From: Paludisphaera borealis
GTDB lineage: Bacteria; Planctomycetota; Planctomycetia; Isosphaerales; Isosphaeraceae
Direction: 5' to 3'
DNA: 64,000 nt
Assembly (NCBI RefSeq): GCF_001956985.1
Contig: NZ_CP019082.1
Location: 6,386,001 to 6,450,000 of the forward strand
Shown here: in pieces, positions 52,555-61,281 of the stretch
Layout: every line of letters starts with the position of its first letter
Position numbering within the stretch: position 1 is the first letter of the stretch
The notes under the pieces: generated by a model
What the model saw: the letters and a program-made list of their open reading frames with translations, nothing else
What the model was told of the DNA's origin: nothing
Database searches by the model: none
Made by a program: the position numbers and the translations under genes

Positions 52555-53069
52555 GGTCCCATCCTACCATTCAAAGTAAGACGGCCGGCCAACCACCCGC
52601 GCGACGATCGCCGCCGTGCGTCAATAACGGGCTTGGGCTGGACCGTGTAAATCCCGGAGATATGGCGGGACTCTCAGCAACGCCGGGCCGCTGAGTGTAC
52701 ATTGCCTCATTCAAATTTAACGCCGCGTCGCCCGGATCGACAAGCCCCCCACATCGCAATGTGGGAAACCCACCCGAGAAAGCAAGCTTCTCGTTCGCCG
52801 GCGCAGACTTGAACAAAATCTACCCCACGACTCACCGAAAGGCAAGCGGCGCAGACTGGAGATGCGAGGTAAGGTGCCTCCACGAACAACATCCCACTCC
52901 AAGTAGGGAGTCGAAGCGTTCGATTGAAGAGATTCACCACGGCGAACGCGGAGGAAATGGGACGGGAAGTGGAGTCGGCTTGCCTCTCACCTTCAAGGAC
53001 GCCCCGTCCGACACGCATAATCGATGGAATCGCTATCACCCGTGTCCCCAACGTCCTCCGTGTTGAATC
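52555..53069. other. Gap upstream of the MITE-like element
   Basis: About 510 bp with no supported gene. A frame on the minus strand holds AGEREACFLGWVSHIAMWG, which looks like junk from tandem copies of repeats. The section 53070-53247 is described separately. Confidence 0.35.
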
Positions 53070-53247
53070 CTCTAGAGCGGTTTGCGTCTGGGTTGCGCAC
53101 GTAGGGGCGTCCCTTGTGGGTGCCCGATCGGCGTCGGCGACTGCGGTGCCCCCCCGCAATTCGGGCGCCCACAAGGGACGCCCCTACAGTAATGCGGTCT
53201 TCCGGATAACCCGGCTGTGCGCAACGCAAAGGTGAACCGCTCTAGAG
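53070..53247. repeat. Nested palindromic element (MITE-like)
   Basis: Outer inverted repeat: CTCTAGAGCGGTTTGCGTCT (53070) and its partner ending CCGCTCTAGAG (53247), imperfect over about 31 bp, including GTTGCGCA/TGCGCAAC. Inside it is a second palindrome with arms GTAGGGGCGTCCCTTGTGGG (53101) and CCCACAAGGGACGCCCCTAC (ending 53187). The inner unit matches the element at 54892-54977. The nesting suggests insertion of one mobile palindrome into another. Confidence 0.75.
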
Positions 53248-53307
53248 TGAGAGTCTGTCTCGTCCTCCAGTAGTGCGCGCGCTCGAACAACCTTGATGAA
53301 GCGATGC

Positions 53308-54675
53308 TCATCTCGGGTTGATGGCGACGTGTTGTTCCCGCCCTGGCGGGAGAGCGACGCCCTCGCCGCGTTGAATCCGACCTGAGACGTTTGACGTCGG
53401 CGCGCCAGCCGGCTCGGGCTCGGCGACGGATTGGCTTCGCTCGCTTTCGGCGGAATCGACGATCGGGCGCTGAACCTGTTGCAGCACACAGGTTTCCGCC
53501 TCGCGGACGGTGGCTTCGTTCGCGCGTTTTTGGGGGGTTCTCGACGGCCTTTCCCCCGCTTCGAGCAGCTTCGCCAGAAAGTCGGTCATCCCCTCGGCGA
53601 CAAGGTTCTCGATCGGGTCGGACCGGTACGACGACGGGCGGGCGGCCGGCTTGCGGGGGGCCGGAGGATTGGCTTCCTTCGTCGCTTTTTTCGACGCGGC
53701 GCGGAGCTTCGCCAGCAGGTCGATGGTCCGGAGCAGCTCGCGGGTCCGGGCGGTCTGAAACCGACGGAGCCGCTCGAAGGCGTCGCTGGCCGAGAACGAG
53801 GCTTGCTCGGCCAGCTCGACCGCGTCGTCGCCCTCGATCTCCTCGATGTCCATGAGAAGGTCTTGAAGCCGCTCGACTTCACGCTCGGCGATGCTCAAGA
53901 GGAAAGCGACGGCCGCCTCGGGGGTTTCAGGACGGGGGACGATCTCGCGCCAGACTCGCCAGGCGCTGAACGCCGGGTCTTCATACGGCGTCATCTCCTG
54001 CATCTGGAGCCAGAACCGGGTGCCCCATTGCTCCTCGATCGTCTCCCAGGCCAGGAAGATCTCGTTCAGCTCGGGATCGTCGATCGCGGCCAAGGGCTGC
54101 TTGCCGAGCAGTCGGACGAATTTGAACTGGTCGAGGAAGGTCCAGTTCTCGTTGGAGATGATCAGGCAACGCATCTCGACCCAGCGGTCGAGCAGCCACT
54201 GAACCCCCTCGGGCGATTCTTCGAGCCGGGCGACGAAGGCCGACGGATCGTCCGACCAGGCCGGCCCGGAGATCGGCAACAACCGTTTCCCCGCCATGTA
54301 GAACAGCTTGCGGCCGTAATCACAGACCTTCTCGGTTCGCTTCGCCTTCGACCGCAGCATGGCCCTGCGCACATTTCGAGCCAGGAGCGCGGACTCGTGC
54401 CGCTCGGCTCGGTCGAGGGTCCAGGAGATCCGCGCGGCCCGGACGACCAGCTCGCGCTCGACGGCGTTAGTCGGCTGGTAATCGTCGATCCACTCCCGGA
54501 TCTTGGCTTCCAGCTCGGCCGGGTCCTCGTGCGGCAGGACGGGATTGACGGTCGCGGCGCGCATTCCGTGCTTGAGGGCGTTGAGCCGCGATCGGGCCTT
54601 GCCCTCGTCGGTTTTCGGTCCGCAGCTTTTTTTGGCGTTCGCTCGGTTGGCCTGAAGCTGGGCGGTAGTCGACAT
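53308..54675 (-). CDS. Planctomycete paralogous family protein (NRANAKKS-type)
   Basis: 455 residues. The N-terminal motif QANRANAKKSCGPKTDEGKA, then RLNALKHGMRAATVNPVLP, marks a family found in many copies in planctomycete genomes. The middle part is helical with an EQWGTRFWLQMQEMTPYEDP segment; after residue 330 the sequence is low-complexity and Arg/Ala/Pro-rich (KKATKEANPPAPRKPAARPS) and probably disordered. Function unknown; related to site-specific or mobile DNA proteins has been suggested only by its copy number, which I cannot check here. Confidence 0.7.
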   Translation of the reverse strand: MSTTAQLQANRANAKKSCGPKTDEGKARSRLNALKHGMRAATVNPVLPHEDPAELEAKIREWIDDYQPTNAVERELVVRAARISWTLDRAERHESALLARNVRRAMLRSKAKRTEKVCDYGRKLFYMAGKRLLPISGPAWSDDPSAFVARLEESPEGVQWLLDRWVEMRCLIISNENWTFLDQFKFVRLLGKQPLAAIDDPELNEIFLAWETIEEQWGTRFWLQMQEMTPYEDPAFSAWRVWREIVPRPETPEAAVAFLLSIAEREVERLQDLLMDIEEIEGDDAVELAEQASFSASDAFERLRRFQTARTRELLRTIDLLAKLRAASKKATKEANPPAPRKPAARPSSYRSDPIENLVAEGMTDFLAKLLEAGERPSRTPQKRANEATVREAETCVLQQVQRPIVDSAESERSQSVAEPEPAGAPTSNVSGRIQRGEGVALPPGREQHVAINPR

Positions 54676-54891
54676 GGGCGGGAATCTCCTCGGAGGGGGC
54701 GTCGTCGAACGGGCCTCTGAGGATAAGGATGTCGCCAGATGTCGCCTTTCAGAAAAGATTCCGGCTTATTCCGAAGATTCCGGTCGCGCGGGCGTGGCGA
54801 GCACCCTCCGAATGGAAGCCATCATGACGCCGAGGCGACACCCGACGTCATGAGATGGGAGGTTTTTCGCATGGCGTCACGACCGGGTCCG

Positions 54892-54977
54892 GTAGGGGCG
54901 CCCCTTGTGGGTGCCCGGTTCGTTTCACGCCGACCGCTCACGCTCGGCGATCGGGCACCCACAAGGGGCGCCCCTAC
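54892..54977. repeat. Palindromic repeat element, second copy
   Basis: Arms GTAGGGGCGCCCCTTGTGGG (54892) and CCCACAAGGGGCGCCCCTAC (ending 54977) form a perfect 26-bp inverted repeat around a loop of 34 bases. The arm is the same as in the nested copy at 53101, with GTCCC in place of GCCCC. Intergenic, 88 bp from the end of lnt. Confidence 0.85.
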
Positions 54978-55064
54978 GGCAAACCACAGACCGGAATTTT
55001 CATGGCCGACCGCGGAACGACCGCGATCCCCCATTTTCATGGGGATTCGCGGCGGTTCAACGAG

Positions 55065-56825
55065 TCAGGCTGCGGGAGCCGCGTTGGGCTTGGTCCTTCG
55101 TTTGTAGATCGCCCCGACCGGTGCCAGGCCGATGCAGACGGCCAGGCACGAGAGGCCCAGCCAGTCGCCCAACGACGAGTACATACCGACTCGGCCGTCG
55201 AGCGGGACGGTGACCTGGAGCACTCCCTCGGTGAGCCTCGGCAGCGTCTGCAAGATCCGACCGTTGCCGTCGATCAGCGCCGAGATCCCCGTGTTCACGG
55301 CCCTCGCCAGGGGGACGCGATTCTCGATCGTCCGGAAAACGCTGACCGCCAGGTGCATGTCGAGTTCGGCCGACCCGTGGAACCAGCCGTCGTTGGAAAG
55401 ATCCACCAGCAGATCAGGCTGGCGGTCGCCGGGCGCGTCGGAGAAGAAGCGGCGGGTGAGGTGGGGGACGGTGTCTTCGAAGCAGATCCCGACGGCGATC
55501 CGGTACGCGCCCAGGTTGAGCAGGTTATACGCATCGCCGAAATTCAGGGTCGGGACGTAGCCGTTGCGATACGGCGTGAAAAACATCAGCCAGGGCATGC
55601 GTTCGAGGAACGGGATGTACTCGCCGAACGGGACGAGATGGATCTTGTTGTACATCTGCACGGTCCGCGACTGGGGCTCGACGAGGATCGCCGAATTGTA
55701 CTTGTTGAATGAGTCCGGCTTGTGGTTGTAGACGATGCTGCCCACGAGCATCGGGGCAGCCACCGCGTCGGTCATCCCGTACACGTCCTCTGCGATGTCC
55801 TTTTGTTTCTCTCGCCAGAACTCGGGGGTGATGTTCTCGGAGATCATCCGGACCTGCTGTTTGAGTGTGTCAACGGAGGTCGCGGGGTCGATGGCGATGA
55901 AGCCGTAGGGGTACGAGGTCTCGGGCCAGACGATCAGGTCGGGCTTGGGCTCTCGGGCCGTCGCGCGCGTCGCCAAGGCCCGGAGCTTCTCCCGGATCTG
56001 GAACGGGTAGGCGTCGTTCTTTTCCGAGTCGTTCTTGTACTTCTGCTCGATGTTCGACTGGATCAGGGCGAGCCGCGGGCCGTCACGGAAATCGGCGGTC
56101 GAAAGCCGGTACGCGCCGTAGAGAATCGTCCCGCCGAGGCACGCGCCAAGGACCCAGAGGCGCGCCACCTGCTTGGGCCGCAGCCTGGCCCCCGCGGCGG
56201 ACTTGTACAACAAGGGAAGCGACAGCAAATCGACGATCCAGGCGTTGACCAGCGCGATCAGAAAGCTGACGCCCAGCGCGCCGGCGACGTCGGCGATCTG
56301 GATCAGATGGAGCGAACGATACTGGGAGTGCCCGAGGTAATACCACGGGAACCCGCTCAAGAGATGAGCGCGGACGTGCTCCAGCCCGACCCAGAGGATT
56401 GGCGCGGCCAGCATCAGCGGCAGCCTGAGCCTGAGCACCGCCAGCCTGGCCAGCGCCAGAAAGCCCGGCCACCAGAACGAGAATGCGAAGGCCATCGCGA
56501 GCCAGGCGACCCAGGCGGTCGCGTCGGTCAGGCGGACCCATTGGAGGCTCAGGGTCCAGAAGACCAATCCGCCGACCCAGGCGCCGAGGTACAGCCTCAG
56601 CCGGGGCCCGCGCTCGACCACCAACTGGAACAACGGCGCGAGGGCGATCCACGCCAGCCAGCTCCACTCGATCGGCGGAAAAGCCGACCAGAGGAACAGG
56701 CCCGACGTGATCCCGGCGATCACCGGGTGTCGCGAGACCCGGTCGGTCAGGCTGATCCGAGGTCCCGGCCCGGTCGTCTCGACGTCGGCCTTCGGCGCAT
56801 TCATCATGAAATCTTTCTCGCCCAT
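55065..56825 (-). CDS. lnt: Apolipoprotein N-acyltransferase
   Basis: Adds the third fatty acid to the N-terminal Cys of lipoproteins in the inner membrane. 586 residues (the ATG at 56823-56825; a second ATG seven codons later is possible). About seven helices occupy residues 35-255. The nitrilase-like domain holds the catalytic triad: Glu in IVWPETSYPYGF, Lys in YNKIHLVPFGEYIP and Cys in VGICFEDTVPHL. Longer than the E. coli protein (512 residues), mainly through an extension in the nitrilase domain. It is followed downstream by the palindromic element. Confidence 0.95.
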   Translation of the reverse strand: MGEKDFMMNAPKADVETTGPGPRISLTDRVSRHPVIAGITSGLFLWSAFPPIEWSWLAWIALAPLFQLVVERGPRLRLYLGAWVGGLVFWTLSLQWVRLTDATAWVAWLAMAFAFSFWWPGFLALARLAVLRLRLPLMLAAPILWVGLEHVRAHLLSGFPWYYLGHSQYRSLHLIQIADVAGALGVSFLIALVNAWIVDLLSLPLLYKSAAGARLRPKQVARLWVLGACLGGTILYGAYRLSTADFRDGPRLALIQSNIEQKYKNDSEKNDAYPFQIREKLRALATRATAREPKPDLIVWPETSYPYGFIAIDPATSVDTLKQQVRMISENITPEFWREKQKDIAEDVYGMTDAVAAPMLVGSIVYNHKPDSFNKYNSAILVEPQSRTVQMYNKIHLVPFGEYIPFLERMPWLMFFTPYRNGYVPTLNFGDAYNLLNLGAYRIAVGICFEDTVPHLTRRFFSDAPGDRQPDLLVDLSNDGWFHGSAELDMHLAVSVFRTIENRVPLARAVNTGISALIDGNGRILQTLPRLTEGVLQVTVPLDGRVGMYSSLGDWLGLSCLAVCIGLAPVGAIYKRRTKPNAAPAA

Positions 56826-56882
56826 CCTCGGCTCGCCGAACCGAGGCGTTCGGCCGTGCTCTGGAAAAGTCCTCGGCGTAGG

Positions 56883-58106
56883 TTAACGCAAGGGCAGGAA
56901 ACCGACAATTTCACCTGCCTCGTACGTCTCCTTCACCTCGGGAAGGATCAGGAACCCGTCGGCGACAGCCGCCGAGAGCAGGTCGGCCGACCCGCTCCAG
57001 TCCAACGCCTCGACCCGGAGGGGCTCGCCCGGCACCAGGCTCTCTCGAAGAATCCGCGCCGGCAGATAGGTCGTCAGCGTATTGCGATGGCTCACGCGGG
57101 TCGCCAGACGAACCTCGATCCGATCGTCGTCCGCCGCCGCGCCGGCGAGGACGTGCAGCACGGGCCTCACGAACACGAGGAAGTTGACCAAGACGCTCAG
57201 CGGGTTGCCGGGCAGCCCGAAGACCAGCGGCCCCGGCCGATCTGCTCGCGGAGATCCCACGCCGAACCAGAGCGGCTTGCCGGGCTTGATGCGGATCTTG
57301 TGGAAGATCGGCCGGACGTTCAACGCTTCGAGCGTGTGCGGCACGAGATCCTTCTGCCCGGCGGAGACCCCGCCCATGACCAGCACGACGTCGAAGTCGA
57401 GCGCCGGGCGAAGCCCCTCTTTGAGCGCTTCGGGCTCGTCGCCCAGGATCGGCGAGGTCCAGGTCTCCGAGGTCAGGCCGTCGACGAACCCTCGGAGCAT
57501 GACCGCGTTGGAGTTGCGAATCCGTCCCGGTCCAGGCGGCTGGCGGAAATCGACCAGCTCGTCGCCGGTCGGGATGATCGCGACCCTCGGCCGAGGGATG
57601 ACGCGGACGCTTGCCGCCCCCACGGCCGCGAGAACGCCGAGCGTCGCGGGTGTGAGCCGGGTGCCGGAAGGGATCAGTCGATCGTCGGCCCGGTAAACCT
57701 TGCCCTGGGGCAGGCGGTTGAGGCCCGGCTTGATCTCGTGCTCCTCGATCTCGATCGTGTGGCCGATCCGTCGCGTCCGCTCGTGCATGATCACGGCGTC
57801 AGCGCCGGGGGGGAGGGGAGCGCCGGTGGTGATCGTCGCGGCTTCCCGGTCGCCCAGCGGACGTTGCGGAATCTGGCCGGCGAGGATCGTCTCGCCCAGT
57901 TCGAGCCGAAATGGCGGCCGAACCAGGTCGACGCTCCGCACGGCGTAGCCGTCGACGAGCGCCTTGTCGAACGGCGGCTGGTCGGCGTCGGCCACCACGT
58001 CCTGAGCGAGCGTCAGGCCGAGGGCCGATTCGAGATCGCAGTCGACCGCTCGCAAGGCTCGCGCTTGTTCGAGAACCCGAACGAGCGCTTCATTCATCGA
58101 CAGCAT
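56883..58106 (-). CDS. moeA: Molybdopterin molybdotransferase
   Basis: Inserts molybdenum into molybdopterin (or the related gephyrin-like step). 407 residues, usual length. Motifs: DQPPFDKALVDGYAV, TITTGAPLPPGADAVIMHE, IPTGDELVDF, VMGGVSAGQKDLVP and FGLPGNPLSVLVNFLVF. It sits between trpG/pabA (upstream) and lnt (downstream) with short gaps of about 50 bp. Confidence 0.96.
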   Translation of the reverse strand: MLSMNEALVRVLEQARALRAVDCDLESALGLTLAQDVVADADQPPFDKALVDGYAVRSVDLVRPPFRLELGETILAGQIPQRPLGDREAATITTGAPLPPGADAVIMHERTRRIGHTIEIEEHEIKPGLNRLPQGKVYRADDRLIPSGTRLTPATLGVLAAVGAASVRVIPRPRVAIIPTGDELVDFRQPPGPGRIRNSNAVMLRGFVDGLTSETWTSPILGDEPEALKEGLRPALDFDVVLVMGGVSAGQKDLVPHTLEALNVRPIFHKIRIKPGKPLWFGVGSPRADRPGPLVFGLPGNPLSVLVNFLVFVRPVLHVLAGAAADDDRIEVRLATRVSHRNTLTTYLPARILRESLVPGEPLRVEALDWSGSADLLSAAVADGFLILPEVKETYEAGEIVGFLPLR

Positions 58107-58158
58107 GGCGAGGCTCCGACCTGGATTGACCGTGACGGGCGCTGGGGGCCGGCGGCCG

Positions 58159-58737
58159 TCAGGAGGCCGCGCTTTCGAGGAAGTTGCGCAGCAGCTTGAT
58201 CCCCTCGATCGTCAAGAAGCTCTCGGGATGGTACTGGACCCCTTCGAGCGGGTACGTCTTGTGGCGGACGCCCATGATCTCGCCTTCCTCAGTCCGCGCT
58301 ACGACCTCAAGCTCCTCGGGGAGCGTTCCCGGCTGGATGACAAGGCTGTGATAGCGGGTCGCCTGAAACGGATTGGCGAGCCCCCGGTAAATCCCCTTGC
58401 CGTCGTGGTGGATCAGCGAGGTCTTGCCGTGCATGATCCGATCGGCGCGGACGATCTGGGCACCGAAGACGTGCCCCACGCATTGATGTCCCAGGCAGAC
58501 GCCGAGCATGGGGATGTGCGGTGCGAACCGCTCGACCACCTGGTTGGAGATTCCCGCTTCCCTGGGGGTGCAGGGGCCCGGCGAGATGATCAGGTGGGAG
58601 GGGTTTCGCGCGGCGATCTCGTCGAGAGTGATCCGATCGTTGCGGACGACTTCCAAGTCGACGCCGGGATCGATCTCGCCGAGCCGCTGGACCAGGTTGT
58701 ACGTGAACGAATCGTAATTATCGATCAGCAGGATCAT
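58159..58737 (-). CDS. trpG: Anthranilate/aminodeoxychorismate synthase glutaminase subunit
   Basis: 192 residues from the ATG at 58735-58737. Provides ammonia from glutamine for anthranilate (TrpE) or aminodeoxychorismate (PabB) synthesis. Catalytic triad: Cys in MLGVCLGHQCVG, and His and Glu in VQYHPESFLT. The N-terminus MILLIDNYDSFTYNLVQRLG is typical. In many bacteria one protein serves both pathways, so trpG or pabA applies equally. trpE/pabB are not adjacent. Confidence 0.93.
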   Translation of the reverse strand: MILLIDNYDSFTYNLVQRLGEIDPGVDLEVVRNDRITLDEIAARNPSHLIISPGPCTPREAGISNQVVERFAPHIPMLGVCLGHQCVGHVFGAQIVRADRIMHGKTSLIHHDGKGIYRGLANPFQATRYHSLVIQPGTLPEELEVVARTEEGEIMGVRHKTYPLEGVQYHPESFLTIEGIKLLRNFLESAAS

Positions 58738-58984
58738 GACAGAACCTTCTGCCGCGCGGGTTGTTCCGGCGACGACCGCGTCGCGGACCACAGGATGAAT
58801 GGATCGTAACGTTCGCGCCATGCGACTGGAAGAGAAACCGCTCGGATTCGCGGCCGTCGGTCCTGGCCCATGCTAGATTGGCGAGGAATCTCGGCTGAAT
58901 CCAGCCGATCCGCGCGCTCGTCGAGGAGGACGCTCGTCCGTCATTCGAGGGGCCTGCTCGGGGGTTTCGACAAGGAGGATCGAG

Positions 58985-59496
58985 ATGACCGCCGCGATCA
59001 TGACGTTGGGATTGGTACTGGCCGCGGGCAGCGCCGGCGAATGCCCGAACCCCGCACGGTGCCCTCATCAAGGACACCATCACCATCATAATGGCTCGGG
59101 CGGATTCATCCTGCCGCCGGGCCCCGGCGACGGCTGGGGCTTTCCCAACGGCGACCCCAACGGCGCCGGATGGTACGACCCGGCCCCGTATCTGCCGCTG
59201 GGCGCCGACCGGACCTCGGATTATTTCTTCCCTCGCTACTACGCCGTTCCGCCTCAGCAGATGTTCCTGTCGACGTACTACAACGCCTATGAAAACAAGG
59301 GGCAGCGTTATCTGCCGTACACCGGGGCGGGAGGCGATCATCCGATGGGGGCCCCCCTCTGGACACCGCGATCACGCCCATGCAGCCTTACAGCACGCTC
59401 AACAATTCGCAGCCGGTGACCGCCGCGCCACTCCTCCGAGGCCGGGTCGAAGCGACGCCGCTGCCGGCTTCGGGCGGATCGGGCTTGACTCCTTGA
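58985..59496 (+). CDS. Small His-rich secreted protein, frameshifted
   Basis: A signal-peptide-like start (MTAAIMTLGLVLAAGSAGEC) is followed by a His cluster (CPHQGHHHHHNGSGG) and a Pro/Gly/Tyr-rich body (PGPGDGWGFPNGDPNGAGWY). The frame from 58985 ends in an unrelated Arg/Ser tail at 59419; shifting one base at a G5C6 run (59347-59357) gives a more likely end, LDTAITPMQPYSTLNNSQPV to 59496. Whether this shift is real or a sequencing error is not known. No family recognised; the His cluster could bind metal. Confidence 0.6.
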
Positions 59497-60020
59497 CGAC
59501 GACGTTCCCCGGGGGCCCTCGCTGGAGCCCTCTTGACGTCCGGGTACTCTCAAGTCGGCCCCAACCCGCTTATCTGGAGCGTCTTGGGGCCGACGTGCTA
59601 TTCCGGTCCTTGCCAAAGCCGACGCAGTATTTTACGATCGTTCATCCTGGAAAGCGCGGATCTGGACCTTGTGAAAGGTCGCCGTCGGGAAAAGGTTGCG
59701 AACCTTTTCGCCGAAAGAGCCGTAGCACCCCCAACGTACCGGCTCGTCAAATTCTTGAGATCGCCGTCCGGAGCTACCGCGAACCCGTCGCGGCGCGGCT
59801 CGGAGCGTCGTATCCAAGATCGATCCGCAAGCGTCCTCCGCAATTCCAGTCGAGCAACCAGTCCGAGTCGACAGCCGCAGTCCTTTTCCGCCTCATTCGC
59901 TATATCTGAAGTATTCGGCTGATCGCTCCCGACCTTGGCCTCGGCTGGCGCTGTTTCTTGAGCACTGATCCGCTCGCACCCGTTTTCGAGTTCCAACCTG
60001 AGTTGAGGCGCCACCCTACC
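59497..60020. other. Gap before the ABC transporter
   Basis: About 520 bp without a supported gene. The long minus-strand frames are shadows of the ABC gene. No repeat found. Confidence 0.4.
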
Positions 60021-60947
60021 ATGAGTTCCGAAGTCATCATCGAGACGCGAAATCTGACCAAGGTCTATCGCGATTTTTGGGGACGCCCGAAGGTTCAGGC
60101 GCTCAAGGCTCTTGACCTTCAGGTGCATCGCGGCGAGATCTTCGGCCTGCTGGGGCCCAACGGCTCGGGCAAGACCACGACGATCAAGCTGCTGCTCGGG
60201 CTCGTCTTCCCGACTCAGGGAGACGCCCTGATCTTCAACGAGCCCACCTCGAACGTCGCCAAGAACGAGCGGATCGGCTACCTTCCCGAGGAATCGTATC
60301 TGTACAAGTTCCTCAACGCCGAGGAAACCCTGCACTTCTACGGCCGGCTGTTCAAGATGTCGTCGGCCGAGCGGCGCAAGCGGGTCGACCACCTGATCGA
60401 CATGGTCGGCCTCACGTCGGCCAAGCACCGCCAGTTGCGCGAGTACTCCAAGGGCATGCAGCGCCGCATCGGCCTGGCCCAGGCGCTGATCAACAACCCC
60501 GAGTTGATCCTGCTCGACGAACCGACCTCCGGCCTCGACCCGATCGGCACCGCCGAGATCAAGGAGCTGATCCGCGACCTCCGCGAACAGGGCAAGACGA
60601 TCGTCCTCTCGGGCCACCTCCTGGCCGACATGCAGGACATCTGCGACCGGATCGCCATCCTCCATCGCGGCGAGCTCAAGGAGCTGGGCAAGGTCACCGA
60701 TCTGCTCACGGTCCAGGACGTCACCCAGATCAAGGCCAAGAACCTGCCGCCGAGCGCCCTGGAAGAGATCCGCGAGGTCATCGCCCGCCACGGCGTCGAG
60801 AACGTCACCATCGATCATCCGACGACGACCCTCGAAGAACTCTTCCTGCGGATCGTCCGCGAGAGCGAACTGCACCCGGGCCGCCGCAAAGTCGCCGCCG
60901 ACGTGCGTCCCTTCGAAGAGCTGACGGGCTCGGCGCAAAAGTCCTGA
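60021..60947 (+). CDS. ABC transporter ATP-binding protein
   Basis: 308 residues from ATG 60021. Walker [20 protein letters not shown], signature [17 protein letters not shown], Walker [17 protein letters not shown], and the switch His in [12 protein letters not shown]. An extra C-terminal domain of about 80 residues follows the ATPase core. The sequence is of the ABC-2 exporter type (NatA/CcmA-like); the partner permease is 334 bp downstream in the same direction. Confidence 0.95.
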   Translation: MSSEVIIETRNLTKVYRDFWGRPKVQALKALDLQVHRGEIFGLLGPNGSGKTTTIKLLLGLVFPTQGDALIFNEPTSNVAKNERIGYLPEESYLYKFLNAEETLHFYGRLFKMSSAERRKRVDHLIDMVGLTSAKHRQLREYSKGMQRRIGLAQALINNPELILLDEPTSGLDPIGTAEIKELIRDLREQGKTIVLSGHLLADMQDICDRIAILHRGELKELGKVTDLLTVQDVTQIKAKNLPPSALEEIREVIARHGVENVTIDHPTTTLEELFLRIVRESELHPGRRKVAADVRPFEELTGSAQKS

Positions 60948-61281
60948 CGTCTCCCGGGCCGTTGCAACGCTCAACGCCTCGACGATGCATCGGATCCTCA
61001 CTCCGGTGCCGTGGGGCGTCGCCGCGGCCCAGCTCCGTGGAAGTGGAATCGGTCGATCTCGCGACCGGCCGTCCGAAGCCGTCGCGAAAGGTCGATGAGG
61101 GCCTCGGCCCAATCCCTTCCACGATCGCCCTCGATGTGACAAGGCAATCATCTATTTCGTTTTCGTCATTCAACGGTTCGGCGCCGTGCGACGATCTCCG
61201 GCGACCGCCCCGCCCATCCCCGGAGACGCGGCCTGAAACTCCGGGCCGGCGACCGCCCCGCACCGAGGAGCTACTTCACCG
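60948..61281. other. Gap between ABC ATPase and permease
   Basis: 334 bp with no supported gene. The frame 60962-61447 on the plus strand is low-complexity. Nothing of note. Confidence 0.4.
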
